From: Streptomyces sp. NBC_01210
GTDB taxonomy: Bacteria > Actinomycetota > Actinomycetes > Streptomycetales > Streptomycetaceae
Assembly: GCF_036010325.1 (NCBI RefSeq)
Contig: NZ_CP108549.1
Coordinates: forward strand, 3,100,001-3,164,000
DNA: 64,000 bases
Reading direction: 5' to 3'
Shown here in pieces: positions 19,000-27,781 of this stretch. Under the pieces are notes generated by a model. That model was not told the origin of the DNA. It did not search any database and saw only the letters and a list, made by a program, of their open reading frames with translations. The translations under genes and the position numbers were made by a program. Every line of letters starts with the position of its first letter. The first letter of the stretch is position 1.

Positions 19000-19407
19000 T
19001 CAGACCGCCCTGTTGGCCCGGCGCCTGCGGAACCGGTCGGCGAGAATCGCGGCTCCCACAGCCACGTACAGCATGCCGAGTACTCCGGTCGCCAGATCCA
19101 GCCAGTCGGCCCCGCGGCCGAGCGCCAGATCCTCTGCCGCGGCTCCGCCCAGCCACAGCGAGACCGCCGCCAGCAGCACGCTCGCGACCGCCTGCGCGGT
19201 CCGCGCCGCGTGCTCGCGTCCGTAGCCCTTCAGCAACTCACCCGCGGCGAAGCCGACCACCACGAAGGGCCAGACGTCCATCGCGTCCACATCGCCCGTC
19301 ATGGCTGCCTCGACGAGGCTGCCGGCCCCGACGGTGCCGGCACCCGCCAGGGCGACCCAGCCGAACACCCGCCGACGCCGTGCTCCCTTCGGAGCACCTC
19401 GGCGCAT
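19000..19407 (-). CDS. Small integral membrane protein of unknown function
   Basis: 135 residues with a basic N-terminus (RRGAPKGARRRR), four predicted helices (VFGWVALAGAGTVGAGSL, VWPFVVVGFAAGELL, AQAVASVLLAAVSLWL, GVLGMLYVAVGAAIL) and an RFRRRR tail. Its ATG overlaps the stop of the deaminase-like gene by one base (TGATG), so they are coupled. I do not recognise the family. It is a plasma-membrane protein with both ends probably cytoplasmic. Confidence 0.75.
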   Translation of the reverse strand: MRRGAPKGARRRRVFGWVALAGAGTVGAGSLVEAAMTGDVDAMDVWPFVVVGFAAGELLKGYGREHAARTAQAVASVLLAAVSLWLGGAAAEDLALGRGADWLDLATGVLGMLYVAVGAAILADRFRRRRANRAV

Positions 19408-19760
19408 CAGCCCGCCGCCACCGCGGACTTGAGCGCTCCGTCGGGGCCGGCGAGCAGCACCGGGGTCTCCGGCCCACCCAGGTCACGTACCGCGGCGCGG
19501 TCCGCGTCGGAGGCGGCGTCCGCCTCGGAGACGACGGCCGCGGCCTCGAGGGACCTCGCGCCGCTGGCGACGGCCATGGCGACGGCGGTCTGCAGCGCGC
19601 TGAGCTTCAGCGACTCCAGCGCCACGGTCCCGGCCACATACGTACGCCCGGTCTCGTCCCGTACGGCAGCACCCTCGGGCACACCGTTGCGGGCCCGGGC
19701 GCTGCGCGCCAGCGTGATGATCTTGCGGTCCTCGGGGGCGAGGTCGGTGCTCTGCGTCAT
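19407..19760 (-). CDS. Cytidine deaminase-fold protein lacking zinc ligands
   Basis: 117 residues that align by pattern with cytidine deaminases (GAAVRDETGRTYVAGTVALESLKLSALQTAVAMAVASG). Where active enzymes have C-A-E, this protein has S54-A-L56, the PCxxC motif is absent, and the protein contains no Cys or His at all. It therefore cannot hold the catalytic zinc in the usual way and is probably not a deaminase. Related Streptomyces genes near era are commonly labelled cytidine deaminase. It is coupled to the downstream membrane protein gene, which hints at a shared, unknown role. Confidence 0.75.
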   Translation of the reverse strand: MTQSTDLAPEDRKIITLARSARARNGVPEGAAVRDETGRTYVAGTVALESLKLSALQTAVAMAVASGARSLEAAAVVSEADAASDADRAAVRDLGGPETPVLLAGPDGALKSAVAAG

Positions 19761-19821
19761 ATCGCGAGCATAGATCGGCCGCCCGGCACGGAGCCGGGCG
19801 GCCGGTCGGAGTGGCAGGGGC

Positions 19822-20556
19822 TCAGCCCTGGACGCCCTTGACGAACTTGTCGCCGACCCGCTTGACCAGATCCGCGAAGTCCTTCTGCGCCGTGGCGCCG
19901 CCCTCGTTCATGTACGCGACGCGGGTGGCACCGGTGCCCTGGTGCGCGACCAGCAGATCGGCCTTGATCACGATGCCGGGCGCGAACTCAATGGACATCT
20001 GGAAGGCGTGCGATGCCTCGCCGACCTTCGGAACGTCCAGCTTCTCGATCTTGACGGCGGTCTTCTCGCCCTCCATCTCGAAGGAGACGGTGGAACAGCT
20101 GCCGAGCGCCGTGCCGATGGCCTTGGTGAAGTCGGCGGCGCCCGCGCCGGCGAACGTGAAGACCTGCTGGCTCAGCTCGGTCTTGCCGTCTGCCTGCTTG
20201 AAGTCGACGTCTCCGCCCTTGGTGGCGTCCTTGATCTTGGCGCCCATCATGTCGGCGAGCGGCTGGCACTCGGGCTTGTCGGCCTTCGGGGCCGGGGTGT
20301 TGTCGGCGGCGACCTTGCCGGCCTTCCAGCCGGCGGGAAGGTCCTTGACCTCAAGGGTCGCGGCCTTCATCTGCGCGGCGGTCAGCGGCGTGAGCGCCGG
20401 CGCCTCCTTGTCCTCGCCCTTCGCCTTGTCCTTGGACTGCTCCTGGCCGGCGGCCGGCTTCTTCTCGTCGGACGAACCGCCGCAGGCCGCCGCGGTGAAG
20501 CACAGCGCGGAGACGGTGAGAGCGGCGGCAACGCCGCGGCGCATACGTGTACGCAT
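19822..20556 (-). CDS. Secreted lipoprotein of unknown function
   Basis: 244 residues from ATG 20556. The upstream TTG extension at 20586 is less likely, because it precedes a normal signal sequence. Signal peptide RTRMRRGVAAALTVSAL with lipobox TAAAC; the Cys is followed by GGSSDEKK, a classic lipoprotein tether. A Lys/Glu/Asp-rich linker (about 25-50) leads to a folded domain (about 55-244) with two Cys (PECQPL and GSCSTV) that may form a disulphide. It resembles the generic PknH-sensor-like or LpqH-like extracellular domains of actinomycete lipoproteins, but I cannot assign a family. Confidence 0.8.
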   Translation of the reverse strand: MRTRMRRGVAAALTVSALCFTAAACGGSSDEKKPAAGQEQSKDKAKGEDKEAPALTPLTAAQMKAATLEVKDLPAGWKAGKVAADNTPAPKADKPECQPLADMMGAKIKDATKGGDVDFKQADGKTELSQQVFTFAGAGAADFTKAIGTALGSCSTVSFEMEGEKTAVKIEKLDVPKVGEASHAFQMSIEFAPGIVIKADLLVAHQGTGATRVAYMNEGGATAQKDFADLVKRVGDKFVKGVQG

Positions 20557-20648
20557 GAAAGTGGTACTCCCCTGAATCTGGCTCAAAAGTGCTCATGGGG
20601 AGCTTCCCCCCTCCCCGGTAACGGGCAGAGGATACACATACGCCGAGG

Positions 20649-21530
20649 TCAGCCCGCCACCGGATACATCGAGCCGCGCCGGCCCTCCGGGCTCGCCAGC
20701 CACTCCAGCTTCGCGGCCGTATCCGCTTCCGGCAGCGGCGTATGCATCACGATCGCCAGATCCGGCCTGGCCGGCACCCGCAGCTGGGTCGACTCCACGA
20801 ACAGTGCCCCGACCAGGGGGTGTTCCATCTCCTTGCGGACCTGCCCGCCGGGCGCGATATCGCGCCGCTCCCACAGCTCGGCGAAATCCTCGCTGGCCGC
20901 CTTCGCCTCCTCGACCACCGACTGGAAGCCCTCGTCGTCGGGGCGCTCGGAGCAGGCAGCCCGGAACTGCGCGACGACATTGGGCGCGTTCTGCTCCCAA
21001 CTCTTGGCACGCGAGCGGTAGATGGGGTCGGTGAAGAAGGCGATCAGACAGTTCTGAACGAGCCCGGGGCGCATGCCGAGGACCATCCCCGCCGCGTCGT
21101 TGTAGAGGACCGTGTTCCAGTACGCGTCCATGATGTGCGCGGGGAAGGGCATCCACGCGTCGATGAGCCGCCGCAGCCCGGCGCACATGTCGGCGTCGCC
21201 CGGATCCACCTCGGGCGCGGGCGGGTTGAGCCCGGCCAGTACGTACAGATGGCGGCGCTCGACGCTGCTCAGCCGCAGCACCCGGCCCACCGAGTCGAGG
21301 ACCTGCGGCGAGACGGTGATGTCCCGCCCCTGCTCCAGCCACTGGTACCAGGAGACACCGACGCCCGCGAGGACCGCGACCTCCTCACGGCGAAGTCCGG
21401 GCGTACGACGGCGGGCCCCGCCGTCCGGCAGGCCCGCCTCGGCCGGACTGACCCTGGCGCGCCTGCTCATCAGGAACTCGCGCAGCTCGCCGAGGCGGTG
21501 CGCCTTCATCCCATCCTGCTCGGCCGTCAT
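20649..21530 (-). CDS. XRE-family regulator with MmyB-like ligand domain
   Basis: 293 residues from ATG 21530, with GGGGGAG upstream. The N-terminal helix-turn-helix reads TPGLRREEVAVLAGVGVSWYQWLEQGRDI, the standard signature of this large Streptomyces family. The C-terminal MmyB/MLTR domain (about 110-270) probably binds a small hydrophobic ligand. The gene is divergent from the MFS exporter at 21636, with 105 bases between. The MFS gene is its likely target. Confidence 0.9.
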   Translation of the reverse strand: MTAEQDGMKAHRLGELREFLMSRRARVSPAEAGLPDGGARRRTPGLRREEVAVLAGVGVSWYQWLEQGRDITVSPQVLDSVGRVLRLSSVERRHLYVLAGLNPPAPEVDPGDADMCAGLRRLIDAWMPFPAHIMDAYWNTVLYNDAAGMVLGMRPGLVQNCLIAFFTDPIYRSRAKSWEQNAPNVVAQFRAACSERPDDEGFQSVVEEAKAASEDFAELWERRDIAPGGQVRKEMEHPLVGALFVESTQLRVPARPDLAIVMHTPLPEADTAAKLEWLASPEGRRGSMYPVAG

Positions 21531-21635
21531 GGCCACGTACTCCCCCTGGTCCGTCCGCCTGGCTGCCTGGTGGTGCGACCAACAGGATAAGTTCCCGCTC
21601 CCCACGGATATTCCTGGAGCCCGAGGGTGTTGCCC

Positions 21636-23051
21636 ATGGCAATCGACACCTCCGCCCCCACCCTCGCGGCGACCGCGCCGCCGAAGCTCTCCGGCCGCGC
21701 CAAGCTGATCCTGCTCGTCCTGTGCGCCGCCCAGTTCATGGTCGCGCTCGACTTCTCCGTACTGAATGTGGCGCTGCCCGTCCTCGGCAAGGACCTGGGC
21801 ATGAGCCAGTCCGCGCTGCAGTGGGCGGTCACCGCCTTCGCGCTGCCCTCCGGCGGCTTCCTGCTGCTCTTCGGCCGGACCGCCGATCTGTACGGGCGGC
21901 GCAAGTTGTTCCTCAGCGGTCTCGCCGTCTTCGGCGCCGCCTCACTGCTCGCGACCTTCGCCTGGGACCCGGCGTCCTTCCTGGCCGGCCGGGCCCTGCA
22001 GGGTCTGGGCGCGGCCGCCATCGTGCCGACCGGAATGTCGCTGCTCACCACCACCTTCCCGGAAGGCCCGCAGCGCGACCGGGCGCTGGGCATCAGCGGC
22101 ACACTGCTGTCCCTGGGCTTCACCATCGGCATGGTGCTGGGCGGCGTACTGACGGACACTCTGGGCTGGCGCTCCACGATGGGCCTGCTGGCCGTCGCCG
22201 CGCTGCTCGTCCTTCTGCTGGCGCCCGGTCTGCTGGCCGAGTCCCGGCACCCGGAGCGGCCGCGCCTTGACGTGCCCGGCGCGGTCACCGTCACCGGCGG
22301 GCTGCTCGCCGTGATCTACGCCCTGTCCACGGCGGCCGAGCGAGGCTTCGGCGGGGGCGACGTCCTGGTGACGCTGATCGCCGGGGTCGCGCTGCTGGTC
22401 GCCTTCGTGGTGGTCGAGTCCCGGTCCCCCGCCCCGCTGGTCTCGCTGCCGATGCTGCGGCGGCGGACGGTGGCCTGGGGGAATCTGGGCGGTCTGGTCA
22501 CCTTCTCGATGATGAGCACGGTCGTCTTCGTCCTCACCCTCTACCTCCAGGAGGTGCTGGAGCTCTCCGCCTTCCGGACCGGTCTGGTCTTCGGCGTCCA
22601 GGGCGTGCTGTCGGCCTTCGCCGGCGCGTATGCCCCCAAGCTCATCGGCCGCATCGGTGCCCGTCGCACGCTGGTCGTCTCGCTGCTCGGCCAGGGCGTG
22701 TTCGTCGCCGCGCTGCTCGGCATCGGCACCGGATCGGGCGCTCTGCTGGCGACCGTCGCCGTCTCGCTGGCCAGCGTCTGCCATCTGGGCGCGATCATCT
22801 CGTACGGACTGACGGTGACGTCCGGGGTGCCGGACGAGGAGCAGGGCCTGGCGACGGGGCTGGTCACCACGACGCAGCAGGTGGGGATCACCATCGGCAT
22901 CCCGCTGCTGGGTGTGCTGGCAACGACGCAGGGCTCGCTGTTCGACGGGGTCCGTACGGTGCTGGCGGTGGACGCGGCGGTTGTCGTGGGGGCGGCGGTC
23001 CTGGTGGGGCTGGGCCTGCGGAAGCGGAATAGCAGCCCCTCCGGCGATTGA
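21636..23051 (+). CDS. DHA2-type MFS drug exporter (14 helices)
   Basis: 471 residues from ATG 21636 (GAGGG nine bases before); a GTG at 21627 would add three residues. First helix LILLVLCAAQFMVALDFSVLNVALPV has the DHA2 signature (DFSVLNVALP), followed by FGRTADLYGRRKLFLSG (motif A) and the motif C-like GFTIGMVLGGVLTD. About fourteen helices are predicted, typical of proton-driven multidrug efflux such as EmrB/QacA. The divergent XRE/MmyB regulator probably controls it. The substrate is unknown. Confidence 0.9.
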   Translation: MAIDTSAPTLAATAPPKLSGRAKLILLVLCAAQFMVALDFSVLNVALPVLGKDLGMSQSALQWAVTAFALPSGGFLLLFGRTADLYGRRKLFLSGLAVFGAASLLATFAWDPASFLAGRALQGLGAAAIVPTGMSLLTTTFPEGPQRDRALGISGTLLSLGFTIGMVLGGVLTDTLGWRSTMGLLAVAALLVLLLAPGLLAESRHPERPRLDVPGAVTVTGGLLAVIYALSTAAERGFGGGDVLVTLIAGVALLVAFVVVESRSPAPLVSLPMLRRRTVAWGNLGGLVTFSMMSTVVFVLTLYLQEVLELSAFRTGLVFGVQGVLSAFAGAYAPKLIGRIGARRTLVVSLLGQGVFVAALLGIGTGSGALLATVAVSLASVCHLGAIISYGLTVTSGVPDEEQGLATGLVTTTQQVGITIGIPLLGVLATTQGSLFDGVRTVLAVDAAVVVGAAVLVGLGLRKRNSSPSGD

Positions 23052-23080
23052 GGCGCGGGGTCTCTGGCGGAGCCCCAGCT
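23034..23080. repeat. Gene-end palindromic repeat, locus 3 (MFS/YjbR junction), short form
   Basis: CCCCTCCGGCGATTGAGGCG followed by CGGGGTCTCTGGCGGAGCCCC. It overlaps the last codons of the MFS gene and its stop. Only the right half of the element is present. The flanking genes converge. Confidence 0.65.
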
Positions 23081-23098
23081 CAGGAAAGGCCGCGCAGG

Positions 23099-23452
23099 TC
23101 AGGCGCGGTCCAGGCGGAGGCGGTCCGCCTTGGGGAGTCCCGCCACCACGAGGTCGTACGAGTCCTCGATCAGCTCCCGGACCATCCGGTCCGGGAGCTC
23201 GCCGACCGTCACCGTGTTCCAGTGGCGCTTGTTCATGTGATAGCCGGGGGCGATCGCCGCATGGTCGGTACGCAGCTGGACCGCGATCTCCGGCTCACAC
23301 TTGAGGTTCACCCTCAGCGGCCGGGCGTCCAGCGCGCTGAGCGCGAAGAGTTTGCCGAGAACCTTGAACACCGAGGTCTCGGGCCCGAACGGGAACTCCT
23401 CCACCGCAGCGTTGAATTCGAGGCAGAACGCCCTCAACTCCTGCGCCTTCAT
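23099..23452 (-). CDS. MmcQ/YjbR-family protein
   Basis: 117 residues, the full length of the CyaY-like-fold MmcQ/YjbR family. Typical motifs: AFNAAVEEFPFGPET-like N-terminus (LEFNAAVEEFPFGPET), VLGKLFALSALD, LRTDHAAIAPGYHMNKRHWNTV. Family knowledge: double-wing DNA-binding fold, role unclear. It starts with ATG overlapping the stop of the CNNM gene by four bases, so it is the last gene of the phoH-ybeY-CNNM operon. Confidence 0.88.
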   Translation of the reverse strand: MKAQELRAFCLEFNAAVEEFPFGPETSVFKVLGKLFALSALDARPLRVNLKCEPEIAVQLRTDHAAIAPGYHMNKRHWNTVTVGELPDRMVRELIEDSYDLVVAGLPKADRLRLDRA

Positions 23453-24744
23453 GCCGCATCCCCCTCGGGCTTCCCCGGCACCGGCTCCGCCAGCACGGTG
23501 ACGATTCTGTTCCGGCGGCCGGCCGGGGACTCCGCGGTCAGCCGCAGCGCACGCCCGTCCGGCAGGCCGACCACCGCGGACGCGCCCGCGATCGGCACCC
23601 GTCCCAGGGCCTTCGCCAGCAGTCCGCCGACGGTCTCCACATCCTCGTCGTCGAACTCGTCGAGCCCGTACAGCTCGCCGAGATCGTCGATGTCGAGGCG
23701 GGCGGTGACCCGGAAGCGGCCCTGGCCCAACTCCTCGACCTGCGGCAGCTCACGGTCGTACTCGTCGGTGATCTCGCCGACGATCTCCTCGAGGATGTCC
23801 TCGATCGTGACGATGCCGGCCGTGCCGCCGTACTCGTCGATGACGACAGCAACGTGGTTGCGCTTCTGCTGCATCTCGCGCAGCAGGTCTCCGGCGTTCT
23901 TGGTGTCGGGCACGAACACGGCGGGCCGCATCGCCGTGGAGACCAGATCGGCCTCCGAGTCGCGGTTGATGTGCGTCTTGCGGACCAGGTCCTTCAGATA
24001 CACGATGCCCACGATGTCGTCCTCGTTCTCCCCGGTGACGGGGACGCGCGAGAAGCCGGAGCGCAGCGCCAGGGTCAGCGCCTGCCGGATCGTTTTGTAC
24101 CGCTCGATGCAGACCAGGTCGGTCCTGGGGACCATCACTTCGCGTACGAGGGTGTCGCCGAGCTCGAAGACGGAGTGCACCATACGGCGCTCGTCGTCCT
24201 CGATCAGCGACTCCTGCTCGGCGAGGTCGACCATCGCCCGAAGCTCCGCCTCGCTCGCGAACGGGCCCTTGCGGAAGCCTTTTCCGGGCGTGAACGCGTT
24301 GCCGAGCAGGATCAGCAGTTGCGGGATCGGGCCCATGATGCGGGCGAGCGGAAGCAGGACGTACGCGGCCGCGGTGGCGGTGTTCAGCGGGTGCTGGCGG
24401 CCGATGGTGCGCGGCGAGACGCCCACCGCGACATACGAGACGAGCACCATCACTCCGATGGCGACGACCAGCGCCGTCCAGGTCTCCTTGAACTCCTCCA
24501 GGCAGACATAGGTGACGAGCACCCCGGCCGCCATCTCGCAGGACACCCGTACCAGCAGGGCGACATTGAGATATCGGGTCGGGTCGGCGCTGACCTGCGC
24601 CAGTTTCTCGGCGCCGCGCCGTCCGGAACGTACGGCTTCGGCCGCACGGAAACTGGAGACGCGGGCCAGGCCCGCCTCCGCGCACGCCGCCAGCCAGGCG
24701 ACGACGACCAGCAGAATCGCGCCGAAGATCAGTTGACCGGTCAT
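23449..24744 (-). CDS. CNNM/CorC-HlyC family membrane protein (DUF21-CBS-CorC)
   Basis: 431 residues. An N-terminal DUF21 membrane domain (about 1-185, three to four helices, [28 protein letters not shown]) precedes a paired CBS module (about 205-325, [18 protein letters not shown] and [28 protein letters not shown]) and a C-terminal CorC-HlyC domain (about 340-425). Family knowledge: magnesium/cobalt transport or efflux, often mislabelled haemolysin. It overlaps ybeY upstream and the YjbR gene downstream by ATGA, so it is strongly coupled. Confidence 0.93.
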   Translation of the reverse strand: MTGQLIFGAILLVVVAWLAACAEAGLARVSSFRAAEAVRSGRRGAEKLAQVSADPTRYLNVALLVRVSCEMAAGVLVTYVCLEEFKETWTALVVAIGVMVLVSYVAVGVSPRTIGRQHPLNTATAAAYVLLPLARIMGPIPQLLILLGNAFTPGKGFRKGPFASEAELRAMVDLAEQESLIEDDERRMVHSVFELGDTLVREVMVPRTDLVCIERYKTIRQALTLALRSGFSRVPVTGENEDDIVGIVYLKDLVRKTHINRDSEADLVSTAMRPAVFVPDTKNAGDLLREMQQKRNHVAVVIDEYGGTAGIVTIEDILEEIVGEITDEYDRELPQVEELGQGRFRVTARLDIDDLGELYGLDEFDDEDVETVGGLLAKALGRVPIAGASAVVGLPDGRALRLTAESPAGRRNRIVTVLAEPVPGKPEGDAA

Positions 24745-25238
24745 GAGACGGTCGGCGCCGGGGACGGGCCGGTGTGGCCCTTCTCCGCCCGCCAGCCGTC
24801 GATGATCGCGGCCTGCAGACCGAACATCTCGGCCTTCTCGTCCGGCTCCTCGTGGTCGTAGCCCAGCAGATGCAGCACTCCATGGACGGTCAGGAGCTGG
24901 AGCTCCTCGTCCATGGAGTGCTGTGTCGGGGCCTCTTCGCCCTGCTTCTTGGCGACTTCGGGACAGAGCACGATGTCACCGAGGAGCCCCTGTGGGGGCT
25001 CCTCGTCGTCCTTGACCGGCGGACGCAGCTCGTCCATCGGGAAGGACATGACATCCGTCGGACCGGGCAGGTCCATCCACTGGATGTGCAACTGCTCCAT
25101 GGCGTCGGCGTCCACGACGATCACCGAGAGTTCGGAGAGCGGGTGGATTCGCATCCGCGCGAGCGCGTAGCGGGCGACATCGAGGATCGCCTGCTCGTCG
25201 ACCTCGGTTCCGGATTCGTTGTTGACGTCGATCGACAT
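24741..25238 (-). CDS. ybeY: Endoribonuclease YbeY (16S rRNA maturation)
   Basis: 165 residues with the zinc triad H119GVLH123LLGYDH129. Also present are the conserved [10 protein letters not shown] (61-70) and [10 protein letters not shown] (87-96). YbeY processes the 16S rRNA 3' end and aids ribosome quality control. It lies 12 bases after phoH and overlaps the CNNM gene by four bases, an arrangement conserved across actinobacteria. Confidence 0.96.
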   Translation of the reverse strand: MSIDVNNESGTEVDEQAILDVARYALARMRIHPLSELSVIVVDADAMEQLHIQWMDLPGPTDVMSFPMDELRPPVKDDEEPPQGLLGDIVLCPEVAKKQGEEAPTQHSMDEELQLLTVHGVLHLLGYDHEEPDEKAEMFGLQAAIIDGWRAEKGHTGPSPAPTVS

Positions 25239-25250
25239 GGTGCGCTGTTA

Positions 25251-26279
25251 CTACTTCCCGTTCGGGTGCCCGTTTTGGCCGTCGTACTTCTCGTACGCGT
25301 CGACGATACGGCCGACGAGCTTGTGCCGTACGACATCCTGGCTCGTGAGCCGGGAGAAGTGCACGTCCTCGACGCCCTCCAGAATGTGCTGGACCTGGCG
25401 CAGTCCGCTCTTCGTGCCGTTCGGCAGGTCGACCTGGGTGACGTCGCCGGTGATGACGATCTTCGAGTCGAAGCCGAGCCGGGTCAGGAACATCTTCATC
25501 TGCTCGGCGCTGGTGTTCTGCGCCTCGTCGAGGATGATGAACGCGTCGTTGAGCGTCCGGCCGCGCATATACGCCAGCGGCGCGACCTCGATCGTGCCCG
25601 CCGCCATCAGCCGCGGGATCGAGTCGGGGTCGAGCATGTCGTGCAGCGCGTCGTACAGCGGCCGCAGATACGGGTCGATCTTCTCGTAGAGCGTGCCGGG
25701 CAGGAAGCCGAGGCGCTCGCCGGCCTCCACCGCGGGACGGGTCAGGATGATGCGGTTGACCTGCTTGGACTGCAGGGCCTGGACCGCCTTGGCCATGGCG
25801 AGATACGTCTTGCCGGTACCGGCGGGGCCGATGCCGAACACGATCGTGTGCTTGTCGATCGCGTCGACGTACCGCTTCTGGTTGAGGGTCTTGGGGCGGA
25901 TGGTCCGGCCGCGGCTGGAGAGGATGTTCTGGGTGAGCACCTCGGCCGGGGTCTCGACCGCGCCGTTGCCGCTTTCGCCTGCTCTGAGCATGGCGATCGA
26001 GCGTTCCACTGCGTCCTCCGTCATCGGCTGCCCGGTGCGGAGCACCAGCATCATCTCGTCGAACAGGCGCTGGATCAGAGCGACTTCCGCCGCGTCGCCG
26101 ATCGCGCTCACCTGATTGCCCCGGACATGGATGTCGGCCGCCGGGAAGGCCTTCTCGATCACGCGCAGCAGGGCGTCACCCGAACCCAGGACCGTCACCA
26201 TCGGATGCTTGGCGGGGACGGTGAAGTGGGCTCGCGCCTGCCCCGGCGCAGGGGTCTGGGCTGTAGGTGTCTGAGTCAT
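25251..26279 (-). CDS. phoH: PhoH-family P-loop ATPase (YbeZ-like)
   Basis: 342 residues from ATG 26279 (MTQTPTAQT). An ATG at 26303 directly after GGGAGGT is an alternative. Walker [16 protein letters not shown] and Walker [13 protein letters not shown] are present, along with the PhoH signature [21 protein letters not shown]. An N-terminal region (about 20-110) precedes the ATPase. The protein is cytoplasmic and probably an RNA helicase-like partner of YbeY, which is encoded immediately downstream in the same operon. Confidence 0.92.
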   Translation of the reverse strand: MTQTPTAQTPAPGQARAHFTVPAKHPMVTVLGSGDALLRVIEKAFPAADIHVRGNQVSAIGDAAEVALIQRLFDEMMLVLRTGQPMTEDAVERSIAMLRAGESGNGAVETPAEVLTQNILSSRGRTIRPKTLNQKRYVDAIDKHTIVFGIGPAGTGKTYLAMAKAVQALQSKQVNRIILTRPAVEAGERLGFLPGTLYEKIDPYLRPLYDALHDMLDPDSIPRLMAAGTIEVAPLAYMRGRTLNDAFIILDEAQNTSAEQMKMFLTRLGFDSKIVITGDVTQVDLPNGTKSGLRQVQHILEGVEDVHFSRLTSQDVVRHKLVGRIVDAYEKYDGQNGHPNGK

Positions 26280-26468
26280 GGGCCGGCTCTGTGGCCTGCA
26301 CATACCTCCCGTTGCAGGGTTCTCGCTGGTCGACAACCTCTGGGACACCAAGCGTACGACTTGACACTGACAAGGCCGAGGGCTTTTCCGGGGGCGTTGT
26401 GGAGGGGCGGCTTCAGGCGGGGGCCGCGGGCGGAGCGGCCGCAGGCGGGGGGTTTCAGGCGGAGGGGT

Positions 26469-27578
26469 TCAGGCGGAGCGGCCGAAGCCGATCGTCGGTA
26501 CGGCACGGCGCAGCGGCCACGGCCGGGTGGGCGCGGGCAGCAGCGTCTCCAGGAACGCGTACCGGCGAAGGGCCGTCGGGTCCTGGTCGTCACAGCCCTG
26601 GACGTACTGCCACCACGCGGCGATCTCGGACCAGCCCGGCGCGGAGAGCGAGCCGCCGAACTCCTGCACCGACAGGGCGGCGGTCAGCCCGGCGAAGGCG
26701 AGGCGGTCGGCGAGCGGCCAGCCCGCGAGCGTGCCGGTGACGAAACCGGCCACGAACACATCACCGGCACCGGTCGGGTCGAGCGCCTCCACCTCGATGG
26801 CGGGGACCTGAGCGCTCTCGCCGGTCCCGCCGTCGACGGCGTACGCGCCCTCCGCGCCGAGAGTGACGACGGCCAGCGGAACCCGCTCGGCCAGGGCGCG
26901 GGCGGCAGCGCGGGGGCAGTCGGTGCGGGTGTAGCGCATCGCCTCTTCGGCATTGGGCAGGAAGGCCTCGCAGTGCTCCAGGTCGGCGAGGTCGTCCGGG
27001 TCCCAGCGACCGCTCTCGTCCCAGCCGACGTCGGCGAAGACGCGGGTGCCCTTGCGGGCGGCCTGGGCGATCCACTCGTCGCGACCGGGCGTGAGAGAGG
27101 CGATGGCGGCCCTGGCGGGCGGCGGGCAGTCGGGCGCGGGCTCGGGCGGCGGGGCCTCGTGCCCGTGGGAGACCATCGTGCGCTCGCCCTCGTACGCCAT
27201 GGAGACGGTGACGGGCGAGTGCCAGCCGGGCACGGTGCGGGAGAGCGCGAGGTCGATGCCCTCGCCCTGCGCGAGGGCGTCCCAGCAGTACTCGCCGTAG
27301 TGGTCGTCCCCGAACGCGGCGGCGAGGGAGGTACGCAACCCGAGCCGGGCCAGGGCGGTGGCCATATTGGCGACACCACCGGGGCTGGAGCCCATGCCAC
27401 GGGCCCAGGACTCGGTACCGCGGACGGGGGCGGAGTCGAGGCCGGTGAAGATGATGTCGAGGAAGACGCTGCCGGTGAGATAGACGTCGCAGTCCGGATC
27501 GGCTGGTCTCCGGAGCGCGGCGAGCGGGTCCAGGCAGGTGGCAGCGTGGTGCGGATACTCTCCGTGTCCAATGGTCAC
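26469..27578 (-). CDS. PfkB-family carbohydrate kinase
   Basis: 369 residues. N-terminal PfkB signature region GSVFLDIIFTGL and GGVANMATALARLG, then the C-terminal signature DPTGAGDVFVAGF with the catalytic Asp of the GAGD anion hole. Ribokinase-like fold; the sugar or nucleoside substrate cannot be told from sequence. The N-terminal 30 residues (MTIGHGEYPHHAATCLDPLAALRR) look like a family-specific extension. It is flanked by phoH on one side and the glucarate locus on the other, separated from the latter by a repeat-rich gap. Confidence 0.9.
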   Translation of the reverse strand: MTIGHGEYPHHAATCLDPLAALRRPADPDCDVYLTGSVFLDIIFTGLDSAPVRGTESWARGMGSSPGGVANMATALARLGLRTSLAAAFGDDHYGEYCWDALAQGEGIDLALSRTVPGWHSPVTVSMAYEGERTMVSHGHEAPPPEPAPDCPPPARAAIASLTPGRDEWIAQAARKGTRVFADVGWDESGRWDPDDLADLEHCEAFLPNAEEAMRYTRTDCPRAAARALAERVPLAVVTLGAEGAYAVDGGTGESAQVPAIEVEALDPTGAGDVFVAGFVTGTLAGWPLADRLAFAGLTAALSVQEFGGSLSAPGWSEIAAWWQYVQGCDDQDPTALRRYAFLETLLPAPTRPWPLRRAVPTIGFGRSA

Positions 27579-27691
27579 CGTGCCGCTCCCGGTACGTGGT
27601 GCAGATCAGGCCAGTCTGCCTGATGGGGGGCGGGGGGTCGCGGTGCGGGCCGGGGCGTAGGAAGTTTCCCCACCCCGCCCCTTTCCGATTC

Positions 27692-27780
27692 TGTCCTCAA
27701 TCGCCGGACGGGCGGCGCCGTGCACAGCAACCGCCGGACGGGCGGCGTATCCACCAACCGCCGGACGGGCTGCGTGTGCG
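27692..27780. repeat. Gene-end palindromic repeat, locus 4 (triple CCGCCGGACGGGC), downstream of gudD
   Basis: TCCTCAATCGCCGGACGGGC is followed by two more CCGCCGGACGGGC(T/G)GCG copies about 30 bases apart. Here the motif is tandem rather than folded back. The stretch 27579-27781 holds nothing else recognisable. Confidence 0.6.
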
Positions 27781-27781
27781 G

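Noticed and set aside
19407..19760. Functional cytidine deaminase (cdd)
   Set aside because: All zinc ligands are missing, so the catalytic name is not supported.
24774..27623. 949-codon plus-strand frame opposite ybeY, phoH and the PfkB kinase
   Set aside because: It mirrors three well-supported minus-strand genes and has no recognisable domain.
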